Assembly: GCF_000341285.1 (NCBI RefSeq)
Contig: NW_005178466.1
Coordinates: forward strand, 86,920 to 121,254
DNA: 34,335 bases
Direction of reading: 5' to 3'
Origin: Galdieria sulphuraria
Taxonomy: Eukaryota > Rhodophyta > Bangiophyceae > Galdieriales > Galdieriaceae
Each line of letters begins with the position of its first letter. Within the stretch, counting starts at the first letter, position 1. This document shows positions 1-9,110 of this stretch, one piece after another. A program made the translations under genes and the position numbers. The notes under the pieces were generated by a model, which saw nothing but the letters and a program-made list of their open reading frames with translations, was not told where the DNA came from and did not search any database.

Positions 1-19
1 GGATTCTAGTCTAGGTGGT

Positions 20-1023
20 TCATGGATAATAAATTGCTAAAATTTCCTCCTCAGGAATCTTTTCCTCTCCTCTTGCCACTCTTGCTAAGTTCTCTAGTCT
101 CCTTCGACGCAAAGCATCCGCTTGTAATGCTTTTGCGCGAGAAAAGTTTCTCAAGAACAAAGTATACTTGTTTTGGTCCTTGGCCAATTCATCCAAATCA
201 TAGGAGAGAAATTGTAGTGCTGACTCATAATTCGAAGAATCGGTAACTCTCAATCGATTCACAAACGCCATGGTTTCATATTCTTCTTGCTCTTCCATCA
301 TAAAAGAATCTTCCTTGAAAAAGTTAGTCGGTAAACGAGGAGTTCTATAAGGTTGGCGAGCTAAATATTCCAACAAAACTCTAGCTAAAGAGGAATTGTG
401 CAGTGTCACTGGAAGTTCTTCAATCATACTACGACTATCTATTTCATGACGCTGCAGACTTAGTGAGCTCAAATCACCTCTACCAAAAAGTTCAAGAAAG
501 GACTCTCTCAACCGATATGCTCGTAAACCCAACGTGCCATCGGTTGTCTTCTGAGGATCATAAACCAAACAGATAGCGTTGATGAGATTATCCTGATAGG
601 CAAACTGCGTTTCCAACCAAGGGCCGGTCAAAAAAGAACCCAATTGATTGGCTGTACTTTGATACCAACCCACAACTTGATGGTCAATGTTGACTTCTCT
701 TACACACCGCATCATATCCATCTGATATTTTGACTGACTGCTTTCTCTCTCGGAACTATCATCGTCCTCTTGTGGGAATGCATAACAACTTGTGATTTCC
801 AGCACTTGATCATTGTCCATACCCAATAACTGCCCAGTTACTGGAGTGGGATAGTTTTCCGTACAGTGACGAACTATTTTCAAAACAACCTGTAATTGAC
901 GCGTTAGGAAAAATGCCTTGTCAATCAACTCAAACAGCTTACTAGTCCTTCCAACTGTACTCTATTTATGCGTGGAGTTTGGGATAAAGCTGCTCGTCTT
1001 GCTTTAGCTAATATACTGTTCAT
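20..1023 (-). CDS. EIF3H: Translation initiation factor eIF3 subunit h (MPN-domain)
   Basis: This encodes a subunit of the eIF3 scaffold that helps load mRNA onto the 40S ribosome in the cytosol. I place two exons, 943-1023 and 20-889, separated by a 53-nt GTAAGC...TTACAG intron, giving 316 residues (human eIF3h has 352). The first exon contributes 27 residues ending VQLEGL, and the second continues VVLKIVRHC, which rebuilds the conserved start of the MPN domain (about residues 22-155). The JAMM zinc motif is absent: the segment reads GWYQSTANQLGS where active deubiquitinases have GWYHSHP, as expected for the inactive MPN of eIF3h. ATG at 1023 is the first in-frame start; the second exon has no upstream ATG. 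The stop codon lies 20 bases from the window edge. The family call is secure; the intron is inferred from frame and homology. Confidence 0.93.
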
Positions 1024-1322
1024 TTTTATCTTTATATATGTATATGTGGAGCTATGGAAAACGGATTCTCTTCAATCGGCCAAGTCCAAATAATGGGCTT
1101 AGAAGTATCGCCATTTTATGAAAAGCTCATTTGCGCTGCTTTGGTTCACAGTTCTTCCATTTATTAATAACCCCCACAATATCTATGTTTATTTCATATC
1201 TAAAGATATACCACTGGAAAAACCTTGAAGGAAAAACTAATAAGGAAATGACAAGAACTACTAGCAAAACATGACTATATAACCCAGTCTCAAGTCTAAT
1301 ATAAACAGCCACAATTTTGCAA

Positions 1323-1979
1323 TCACAAGTCTGGAATGTGATCAAAAATTTGTTCAGCAGGCAGAAAACGATATGCCAGTGTCAGTAATACAACTGCAGC
1401 GATCAACAAAAGAATCCAATTTTGACGATAAGGTGAGACAACTTCCGTTTTCAGCTTGTCCTTCATGTCTTTTGAAATTTCTGTTTGCGAACTGGATACT
1501 GGCGCCCTTTTCTCTTGGGCAACCACATCTTTCGGATCTATCCAATAGTCTGCTCCAGAAGACGGATTAGGTTTTCTTGCAATAGGAACAGTAACTACTT
1601 CACTCTCTGGTAGCTGTTCTTGTTTCTTACTCTTTCTTTTTCTTCTTGTCGTCGATTTCTTTTTGGTATTGCTTTTCTTCTCTTCCCCACCTGAGCCCTG
1701 GGTTGAAAGAGACTGATTATCTGCGTTCTCCTCAGATCCCGACAAAGGTGTATTTGAGATATTTTGAGACTCTGTGTGCTTTGCATTCTCTTCCTTCATG
1801 CAAAGAGATAATAACAGACGACCGGTCGTTCCATAGCATACAAGCTTCTTTCTCCTTCGAAACGTAAGAAACGTTGAACGACAAGGGCAAGTCCCAACCC
1901 CTCCTCGTTTTACGGCAACTCCGTCTCTTTTACTTACATTAAAGCTAGCAACGACAAAACTTAAGCAGAGAGTTTGCAT
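1323..1979 (-). CDS. Hypothetical protein with C-terminal membrane anchor
   Basis: An open frame of 218 residues that I do not recognise. The first ATG is at 1979. The N-terminus is rich in Cys, Ser and Arg with a hydrophobic start (MQTLCLSFVVASF), compatible with an organelle-targeting peptide. The middle is low complexity, rich in Ser, Glu and Lys, with a very basic run (KKKSTTRRKRKSKKQ) near residue 105-120. A short ordered motif, DYWIDPKDVV, follows. The last 32 residues hold one clear transmembrane segment (about 188-205) and a short acidic tail. This suggests a tail-anchored or single-span protein, perhaps plastid-targeted, with a disordered stromal or cytosolic part. There is no catalytic motif. 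It is transcribed in the same direction as its eIF3h and RibD neighbours. Confidence 0.6.
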   Translation of the reverse strand: MQTLCLSFVVASFNVSKRDGVAVKRGGVGTCPCRSTFLTFRRRKKLVCYGTTGRLLLSLCMKEENAKHTESQNISNTPLSGSEENADNQSLSTQGSGGEEKKSNTKKKSTTRRKRKSKKQEQLPESEVVTVPIARKPNPSSGADYWIDPKDVVAQEKRAPVSSSQTEISKDMKDKLKTEVVSPYRQNWILLLIAAVVLLTLAYRFLPAEQIFDHIPDL

Positions 1980-2263
1980 AGACAAAAGCACCACTACCAA
2001 CAATTGTGAATGATGATAATCAATGGTAAAATGCAGACACCAGAAACCATTGAAAGCTACTCATTCAAATACATCCAAGTTTGAAGCTTACAAACATCCA
2101 GTAAGGAACGTCTATTCCAAAGCTGCCTCCTAAAACTCATGTGCATAAAATAAGACCTCACCTTTAGCTTCATATGTCTGTCAAAAGTAATAACAAACAA
2201 AATCGGTATTCTATGCAAAATTTCACTCGGTGACTGTGCTTTGCCGCATATAGGAAAAAACTT

Positions 2264-3709
2264 TTAAGCCACGTTATCAAATATCACGTTGTTCACGGCA
2301 GGGAAGTACCCTTCGACCATAAAATCTCCATCTACCTTCTGAAAGTTGAGTGAATGCAAAACAATAGCTTGTGACATTTCTTGAATTTCAAAAGATGCAA
2401 AAGGTGAAGGAGATGAAACTCCACCAACAATTTTAGGTGCAATGAAAGTGACAATCTTATGAATGCAGTCTTGCTCCAACGCTTTGGAAGCCAAAGTACC
2501 GCCACATTCCCATAAAACTTGCAATGCTCCCCACTCATACAAACAATCCAAAACTTGACTTGGACTTAACGTTGGAGTATCCAACTCTATGATAGAAACA
2601 CCTAAAAATATTTCGAAATTATTCTGTGAAATTGATAAGACTTCAATACCTTTACTCCGCAATACTTTCTTTCTTTCCTCCATTTTCGAAAACTTTCTGG
2701 TAATCACCATGGTGGGATATTCTTCTTGATCTTCAAAAATTCTAGCATGGATAGGAAGATCCATCGAAGAGCTAACCACCACTCTTAGAGGATGCAATCT
2801 GTTCCCCAAACACGACTTTCCAAGCACCGTATTCGTCAAATGAGAATGGTTTGACGTTATATCTTGTTGGTCACCAGGCAGGCGAATAGTGAGCTGAGGA
2901 TCGTCTTTCCTCACAGTATTTCCACCAATAATTATTGCATCTACTTGCGAACGTAACATATGAACTGCTTGTCTACTTTTCTCATTTGATATCCATCTCG
3001 AACTACCATTGCTCGTGGCAATTCTACCATCAATGGACATGGCATACTTGAAGATTGAGAGAGGTTTGCGCCATTTCATTCGAAGACAAAAACCTGCATT
3101 TAGTTCACGACAAGCTCGTTCTTCTATTCCATCTATAACTTGAATTCCGTGGGAACGTAGACGTCGAATTCCGTCCCCACTTGTGCGTGGATCTGGATCA
3201 ACCATACCGACCACAACGCGAGAGATACCTGAACGTAAAATGGCTTCTGTACAAGGTGGAGTCCTTCCTGTATGATTACAAGGCTCTAGATTGACATAAA
3301 GGGTTCCGCCTCGAGCGTGTTCCCCTGCCTCTCCTAAGGCGAATACTTCAGCATGAGGCAGCCCTGCCTTCGGGTGATATCCTTCACCGACTACTTTTCC
3401 TTCTTTGGAAAGCACTACGCAACCAACAAGTGGATTAGGTCTTGTATTTCCTGCAGCAGTCTTTGCAAGTTCGATGGTTCGTCTCAAATATTTCTCATCG
3501 ACGTCTTGAACAAGACTGTAGAGTGCTTCCAAACGACAAAGACGGTTGCATTGGCACAAACGCACTTTGCTTCCAACATCTATGCGTGATATGCGACCTA
3601 AGTCGAATCTTGAGATAGAACCTTTCCAGGAAACTGGTTCCTGTCTAGGGACGCTGAGTAAATGAAAACAGACTGAACAAGGTACCTTGGCGCCAATTTT
3701 ACGAGACAT
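2264..3709 (-). CDS. ribD: Bifunctional riboflavin biosynthesis deaminase/reductase RibD
   Basis: RibD carries out steps two and three of riboflavin synthesis: deamination of diaminohydroxyphosphoribosylamino-pyrimidine and NADPH reduction of its ribose. The 481-residue frame has no intron. After an N-terminal extension of about 70 residues (likely plastid transit peptide), the cytidine-deaminase-like domain carries zinc ligands H119-A-E121 and C144/C153 in LEPCNHTGRTPPC. The reductase domain follows from about residue 215, with KYAMSIDGRIATSNGS, the RWIS motif, GGNTVRKDDPQLTIR and the nucleotide-contacting WECGGTLASKAL. Both active sites look intact, so one polypeptide probably does both steps. 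In land plants the two activities are usually on separate proteins (PyrD and PyrR), each with one decayed half. The start at 3709 is the first ATG. The identification is secure; the plastid location is inferred. Confidence 0.93.
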   Translation of the reverse strand: MSRKIGAKVPCSVCFHLLSVPRQEPVSWKGSISRFDLGRISRIDVGSKVRLCQCNRLCRLEALYSLVQDVDEKYLRRTIELAKTAAGNTRPNPLVGCVVLSKEGKVVGEGYHPKAGLPHAEVFALGEAGEHARGGTLYVNLEPCNHTGRTPPCTEAILRSGISRVVVGMVDPDPRTSGDGIRRLRSHGIQVIDGIEERACRELNAGFCLRMKWRKPLSIFKYAMSIDGRIATSNGSSRWISNEKSRQAVHMLRSQVDAIIIGGNTVRKDDPQLTIRLPGDQQDITSNHSHLTNTVLGKSCLGNRLHPLRVVVSSSMDLPIHARIFEDQEEYPTMVITRKFSKMEERKKVLRSKGIEVLSISQNNFEIFLGVSIIELDTPTLSPSQVLDCLYEWGALQVLWECGGTLASKALEQDCIHKIVTFIAPKIVGGVSSPSPFASFEIQEMSQAIVLHSLNFQKVDGDFMVEGYFPAVNNVIFDNVA

Positions 3710-4982
3710 TTTTCCTTCACAGACGCATTTCAGCTTCCCTTTGAAGTATCATTTCGGGATATGGCATACTTGTTATCGTAGCATTGAATTGACCTTTTTT
3801 CAGCTTTCAACCTGTGTGACGTTTGAGACTAAGCAAACCAGGAAATCAATAGGACTTGGACCAATTGTAGAGGAAAAGACAGCAACTTCAACTATATACT
3901 ACCTCACTTGAGAATTTCGTTCGGTCCTAGCCCAGTTTGAATTATGTAAATATTGTTTCCTGGAAAGAGTGAAGTCTTATCAGAGTAACAGTATTGACAA
4001 GTGTAGAAGCTTTGTTTGCTTTAGTAAATTAGGTTTGTCAAGTCAGTTTTGTTTGTCGACAAAGTGTCCATTTGACGATCTCTGTTGGAGAGTGTTTCAA
4101 ACTTCGAATGTCTTATATGTGAAGCTGGCTTTAAGTTTCTCTTGGGGCTGATATTGGACAATGCAAAACTTCTTCCTGTTTTTCTAGGCAGCCATAAAGA
4201 TATGTAATGGATGGAGGAAAAACTGTGCTTTTTATTGCGAAGAAACTTTATGACGTTTGATACCCTTTCATAGCAAACGCCGTGAAAAATCAGCTAACTC
4301 TTGGAAAGTTGCACGTCCGTTTCCAGTACGAAGGTTAAAAGCACCCTGCAATCACCCTTTCCAAAAATTCGTCGTCTTGAAAATTTAAAAAAAGCAGTGT
4401 AAACTGTTGAGATCAATTTTGATATTTGCAAAGTACAGAGTATTGAGGTTTCGTTGTTTGGGCTTGTACTCCTCTGTCAAGCTCACTGTTGAAGAATTCC
4501 ATTTGGTTTCTCTTGTAAGGTCGACCTCCAAAAGTACTATTTGTATCGATATATGTGGGCAATTGAACAAGGGAAATTAGTAAGGCTTAGACATCGTGTG
4601 CTTTTTTATTATGTAGTTTTTGCCATTTACAGCAGTATTAGATGCTAATATACGGGTATATGTCAATAAATATGGTCTTCAGGGTATGAAATATTAGTCT
4701 TCATGTGAAAACCAAAAGTTTCAAGTCCATTTATAAAGCTATCAAAATTTCTTTTCATTTCAGTATTTTAAATCCACAACTTGATAGCATTGCACCTTCT
4801 TCGTCTGTGACTCTGAAGAGTAAAGACAAAACTGAAAATAATGTACATATTCACATTTAAAATTCGTCGAAAAGTTTCCAAAGAACCTCAATCACCTGTC
4901 GATAAGTAGACATGTCGTCTTAAACTCATATACAATTCCTAATGAAACATGTCCACTATAATAAACAAAATATGGATAGTTA
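3710..4982. other. 1.27-kb stretch without an assembled gene
   Basis: This is the longest gene-free stretch between RibD and GLE1, unusually long for this window. Minus-strand pieces look protein-like: a frame from about 4598 to 4441 (including TNSTFGGRPYKRNQMEFFNS) and a short last-exon-like piece at 4345-4268, preceded by a TTGCAG acceptor and reading GAFNLRTGNGRATFQELADF before a stop. I could not join them into one model with an ATG. The plus strand has only short frames. A diverged intron-rich small gene or a non-coding RNA are both possible. Confidence 0.4.
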
Positions 4983-6906
4983 TCAAAACCCATTCGAGTA
5001 GTCTTCGTTTTCGGCATCTGTAGTTGGAAGTTGACGACCTTGGGGTTCTTTGATGGTCTTGTTATTATAAAAGTCTTCGATAAATGATTGTAACCGAGCA
5101 GTGGGACCCGGAGGGGCATTGGAAGGTAGATTGGGCAGTATATGTCCTTGAATAAGACGAAGTAGTTTCTCAAACTGTCTTCCATAGTGCTTATTGAGAG
5201 CATAGCCTGCTATTTCTAGAAAAGATATTAATACAAATGCTGTAAAACGTCTGGGTTTCATGTTGACTACTCTTGCTAGCCACGTCCACCCAGAATCTAT
5301 CCCAAACAAATTGTTCGCTAATGAAGGAATTTCTGTTTGAATAACTGCAGCGTGTAAAGCTAAATATCCAGACATCCTTTCATAGAACCGTTCCAGAGTT
5401 TCACCGTCTTTCCAACCCATCGACTGCCAGTATTTTTCAACTGAATCATGTTTTGAACGCATCGCCTATTCAAATGAATGTTTCCATTTCGTCACAAACC
5501 ATTAATATGTTATCGCCACTTACGTATGCTGGTATTGTAAAGATACACACATTATGAAACTGTGCAAGAAACAATTGCTTCAACTCCGAAAATTCTGCAG
5601 TCACGGCTATAATCACAGCTGCTATTGCAAATGCAGAATCTCCATGTAAGGCAACTTGCTTTTCTCCCTCTTCTACCAATCTCTCTATAACGCATAGAAA
5701 ACAATATGCTTGAGATTCCTTGCTCGACTGACCAGCTTTACGAAGAGTGTCGACAATATCGTACGCCTTGTTTAGTATTTGTTTCTGTGAGGCTGCAATC
5801 TGGTTGGCTGCCAAATTGATTCTCTTCTTTAAATGCAATCTATATGAAGCTGTCGAAGCGTCTTTCAAAAAGCTAGATGCTGTCTGACGTAAATCTTCAA
5901 GAGACTGATAACAGGTGGATGCTTCTAACAATGCAGACGAACTGGTGATAATGTTCCTACCTCCTACAATTCCTACTTGTTCCTTGTACGGACTAGACTG
6001 AGCTACATTCGCCAATACAACAGAGTTGCTTTTCCCGTTGTGGGAGTCAGACAATTTCCGGATCGACTCTGCATTCGAGACGACCGACTCCTTCGAAGCA
6101 GATAACTGCACATTAGTCTCTACCGAAGAATGTTCTGTGTTCTTCTTAAGAGCCGAATCTTTAGTGTCTCCAGTGTGCAACGACAAGGAAGAAATTTGAA
6201 CTGGTTGTGAACTCTGTGAACTGTTGTTTCTTGGCTCCACTTTCGTATTAACCCGTTCCTCATCACGCTTCTGCTGCTCTGCCTTCCAGTTGAAAATTTG
6301 CTTTTCAATATTACCCCACTGACGTCTTTCTTCGGCAGCTTGCAATCGATTTCTTTCTTCTATAGCATCCACTAACCTTTTCCAACCTCCAGGCAGCTTT
6401 TCTTCCTCCAATTCTGAGCTTTTCAACGTTTGATTCAATACTGTAGCAAATTCTTCTTGTATCTGCATTCTATTCAACTTGAGTTGCTGTTCCAATTTGC
6501 TTAATACTGGACTTGACTGCCAAATGTTCTTGTCTCCTTCTTCCTCGAAAGTAACTTCTTCATTTCCGTTTTCTGATGAAATTCCAAAAGAATCACAAAG
6601 ATTCACACAAAGTTTTCTTCTAGGCAAAGCTGTTGTGTCACTTTCTGTTTCACTATCACTATCGTCACTTGGCGGCGACAGTTTCAGTTTTCTCGATAGA
6701 AGTTTCCCTGGCTTTGAAAGCGACGATTTGCTAACTACAGGGAAAGATGTTGTTTTCCTATACAGCACTCGTGGCGGAGTTTCTGAATGAGACACCGTTA
6801 AGGGAGATTTAAAGGTAAGGACTTCCAGAGTTTCGGTTCTACCTGCAACGGGTGTCTTGAGTCTTTCCACAATTTGGTCCACTACACTAGTTGGATGGTC
6901 GTACAT
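4983..6906 (-). CDS. GLE1: Nucleoporin / mRNA export factor GLE1
   Basis: GLE1 sits on the cytoplasmic face of the nuclear pore and, with inositol hexakisphosphate, activates the DEAD-box helicase Dbp5 to strip export factors from mRNA. Two exons, 5524-6906 and 4983-5465, are separated by a 58-nt GTAAGT intron, giving 621 residues (human 698). The N-terminal third is Ser-rich and disordered. A charged Glu/Arg/Gln-rich coiled coil lies around residues 135-240. The C-terminal helical GLE1 domain covers about residues 340-580, with VALHGDSAFAIAAVIIAVT before the intron and ERMSGYLALHAAVIQTEIP, GWTWLARVVNM and FLEIAGYALNKHYG after it, matching human RMSGMIRLYAAIIQ, GWRWLAQILNM and FLEVCGNALMKQYQ. 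I chose ATG 6906 because the frame upstream has no ATG before a stop; an unseen 5' exon is possible. It shares a 403-bp divergent promoter region with AP-3 mu. Confidence 0.9.
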
Positions 6907-7309
6907 TTGAATGGTCAGACTTTTCTTCCAGGATAAAATTTCGTTCCTATGCAACGTGTTTGACAGTTCTCCACATCGAGACAAGCAGAAGAGACTTGGC
7001 GCCAAACAGTAAAATGCTTAAGCCACTCAACAATTGGATTGAGCATTGTGCTCATATTATTTCACTTGAGCTAGTCAAAGTACAATAATGAAGATTCAGT
7101 TTACACATTTTCTTTGTTCGAATTGTTTCATTTCACTGCGTATGCTGTATTTGTCTGACTGGGGTTGCTATCCTATCTCAATGTTTGTATTTTTTGACTG
7201 CTATCTCTCATGTTTGTCTCTTCTGAAAAATGGTTATTTGTTGTTGGCCTTTGCGTTGGGCTTGACCATGGCATTGCTCGTATGAGTTTTGAGTTTCTTG
7301 AACTACAAC
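6907..7309. promoter_or_regulatory. Divergent intergenic region between GLE1 and AP-3 mu
   Basis: The two start codons face away from each other across 403 bp, so this must hold both promoters and 5' leaders. A 65-codon hydrophobic plus-strand frame with its own ATG (7088-7285) lies inside. It has no recognisable domain and I treat it as chance or an upstream ORF. I see no clear TATA element. Confidence 0.5.
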
Positions 7310-8714
7310 ATGTTGCTTAGCTTTTTCCTTATCAACTCAAATGGGTACGTGTTACAATTGTTGTAGTTTTTGTTTTTACGTTTGCGGACCAGAGAGGTGA
7401 TTATTGAAAAATCCTGGAAGACAGAACACACTCGTAGAGTTTGTGACTTATTTTGGCAGGAGATTTTAAAGGTTTCTTCTCCTGAAGAACTTGCTCCACT
7501 CTTGCACTTTCCCAAGTTTACTATCGTTCATATATATAGTTGTGGCGTATTTCTGGTGGCGACAGTAAGGAAAACGTTGCAGAGTACTTTTGCCTTAGAG
7601 TTGTTGCACCACTTGGTTGACACATTTGTTGATTACTTCGGAGAATTCAACGAACACGCTATTAAAGAAAACTTTGTAACTGTTTACGAAATCATAGAGG
7701 AGGTTTTGGACCACGGTTTCCCTTTCACAGTGGATATTGCTAGTCTGAAAGAGTTGGTCCCTCCTCCTAGTTTGTTGAGTCGAGTGCTTGGGTCAGTTAC
7801 TGGTAGTTCGCTTTCCCTAAAAGACATATCCGACTGGAACAGTCGCAAGAAAGTATCTTGGAGGAACCCGAATATTCGTTATGCTCATAACGAAATATTT
7901 GTAGATATTGTCGAGGAAGTTTCTGTGGTCCTCAATAGCAAGGGACAATGTATTCATAGTGGAATATCGGGCAGTATTGTCGTAAACTGTAGATTATCAG
8001 GAATGCCTGAACTTGCATTGCATTTGAATGAGTCTTCTATAGCAAAGCATTCGTTTGTGCATCCTTGTGTACGCTACGGAAGATTTATTCGGGAAGGAAT
8101 TATTTCATTTGTACCACCAGACGGTGTTTTTCAACTTTTAAAGTATCAAACGTGGAAGGCTCCTTATATTCCCGTTACATTGGAACCGCAGTACTCTGTT
8201 GATAAAGAAAGAAAACATGGACGTCTGCAACTGACTTTAGATATAAGAGGTTGTGGAGGGAAACCTTGCGAGGAAATGATGATTTCTATTCCATTTCATC
8301 ACGCAACGAATATCACCAATCTCAATGTTACTGTAGGCACTGTGCGGTACGACTCCCAAATTCAGGTATGTCCTATCTAACTTTCATTGCATCTGATAAC
8401 AAGGAACAAACTCATAGCTCTGCAAATGGAGTTTAACCAACATTGATTCTACTAGAACGTTGGCACTTACTGCGGAACTGTCTCAAGATAAATGCTTATT
8501 GCCAATCTCATTACCTTCTATTTTAGCTGATTTTCGGTACTGATAGATGATCTCTGAATTATTGCCTTGCTAATCATGAGAATTCAGTATTGTAGGATTT
8601 GCTCTATCTGGTTTAAGTGTCCAACAGTTGACTGTTCTAAACGAGTCCTATAAGCCGTACAAGGGATTACGCCGCATTACAAAATCAGGAATTTATGAAA
8701 TTCGACCATATTAG
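7310..8714 (+). CDS. AP3M: AP-3 adaptor complex mu subunit
   Basis: This is the medium subunit of the AP-3 coat, which sorts cargo with tyrosine-based signals from endosome or Golgi to vacuole. Four exons, 7310-7344, 7393-8365, 8418-8536 and 8588-8714, with introns of 48, 52 and 51 nt, give 417 residues (human AP3M1 has 418). The first exon is only 35 nt and reads MLLSFFLINSNG; the next continues EVIIEKSWK, matching the longin-type N-terminus. Residues to about 140 form the longin domain, including FVDYFGEFNEHAIKENFVTV. The mu-homology domain starts near WRNPNIRYAHNEIFVDIVEE and ends KPYKGLRRITKSGIYEIRPY, close to human KPFKGVKYVTKAGKFQVRT. HPCVRYGRFIREGIISFVPP is also diagnostic. The last intron uses the CAG acceptor at 8585-8587; the downstream TAG acceptor would break the frame. 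Confidence 0.93.
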
Positions 8715-8723
8715 TCGCTGAAG

Positions 8724-8896
8724 ATGAATTTCGATAATTGGGACGAGCGAATCGTATGAAGAACAGACACAAGTCCTGTCCAATAGACAAGAGGTTTTCC
8801 TGGCGGTAGCAGTGGAATGAACGGCTTGGGACAGCGTTGTTTCTCATTGCTGGGACAATTGCTTGTTTTGGCTTAGTGAATCTCCTCCAAGCGTGA
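8724..8896 (+). CDS. Candidate 38-residue single-span membrane protein
   Basis: Exons 8724-8753 and 8810-8896, joined across a 56-nt GTATGA...GGTAG intron, would encode 38 residues. The first ten or so are hydrophilic and acidic (MNFDNWDERI), followed by QWNERLGT and a hydrophobic helix, ALFLIAGTIACFGLVNLL. The ATG is only 9 bp after the AP-3 mu stop codon and the frame ends 214 bp before the PLP-protein ATG. I do not recognise a family. It could instead be 5' leader of the PLP gene, or chance. A second open frame without an ATG overlaps and continues to 9108. Confidence 0.25.
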
Positions 8897-9110
8897 TTAC
8901 TTTGTTAAAGAATATTTTAAACAAGACGGACAGTAAAAAGTTAGTATCAGCCTTTGAGCAGTCCTTGATTATTAGTCGAGAGAAGAGGCTTTTCTTTGCC
9001 ACAGCGTCTCTGTTAGCTGGACCCTGTTCTAGTCACAAAAAACAGAAGTTTGTCAAGTATTCTCTTTCGCAGCACACGCACAGACTTCGTTCCTGTGTCA
9101 TTAGTTAGCA

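Noticed and set aside
3969-4151. 60-codon plus-strand frame
   Set aside because: Starts at GTG, Ser/Cys/Phe-rich with no recognisable pattern, no supporting exons.
7088-7285. 65-codon hydrophobic plus-strand frame between GLE1 and AP-3 mu
   Set aside because: Lies wholly in the divergent promoter region, T-rich composition explains the hydrophobicity, and no family or splice support.
8863-9108. 82-codon frame just before the PLP gene, possibly a 5' exon
   Set aside because: No ATG in the frame and no donor whose phase joins it to the PLP frame; the PLP gene has its own good ATG.
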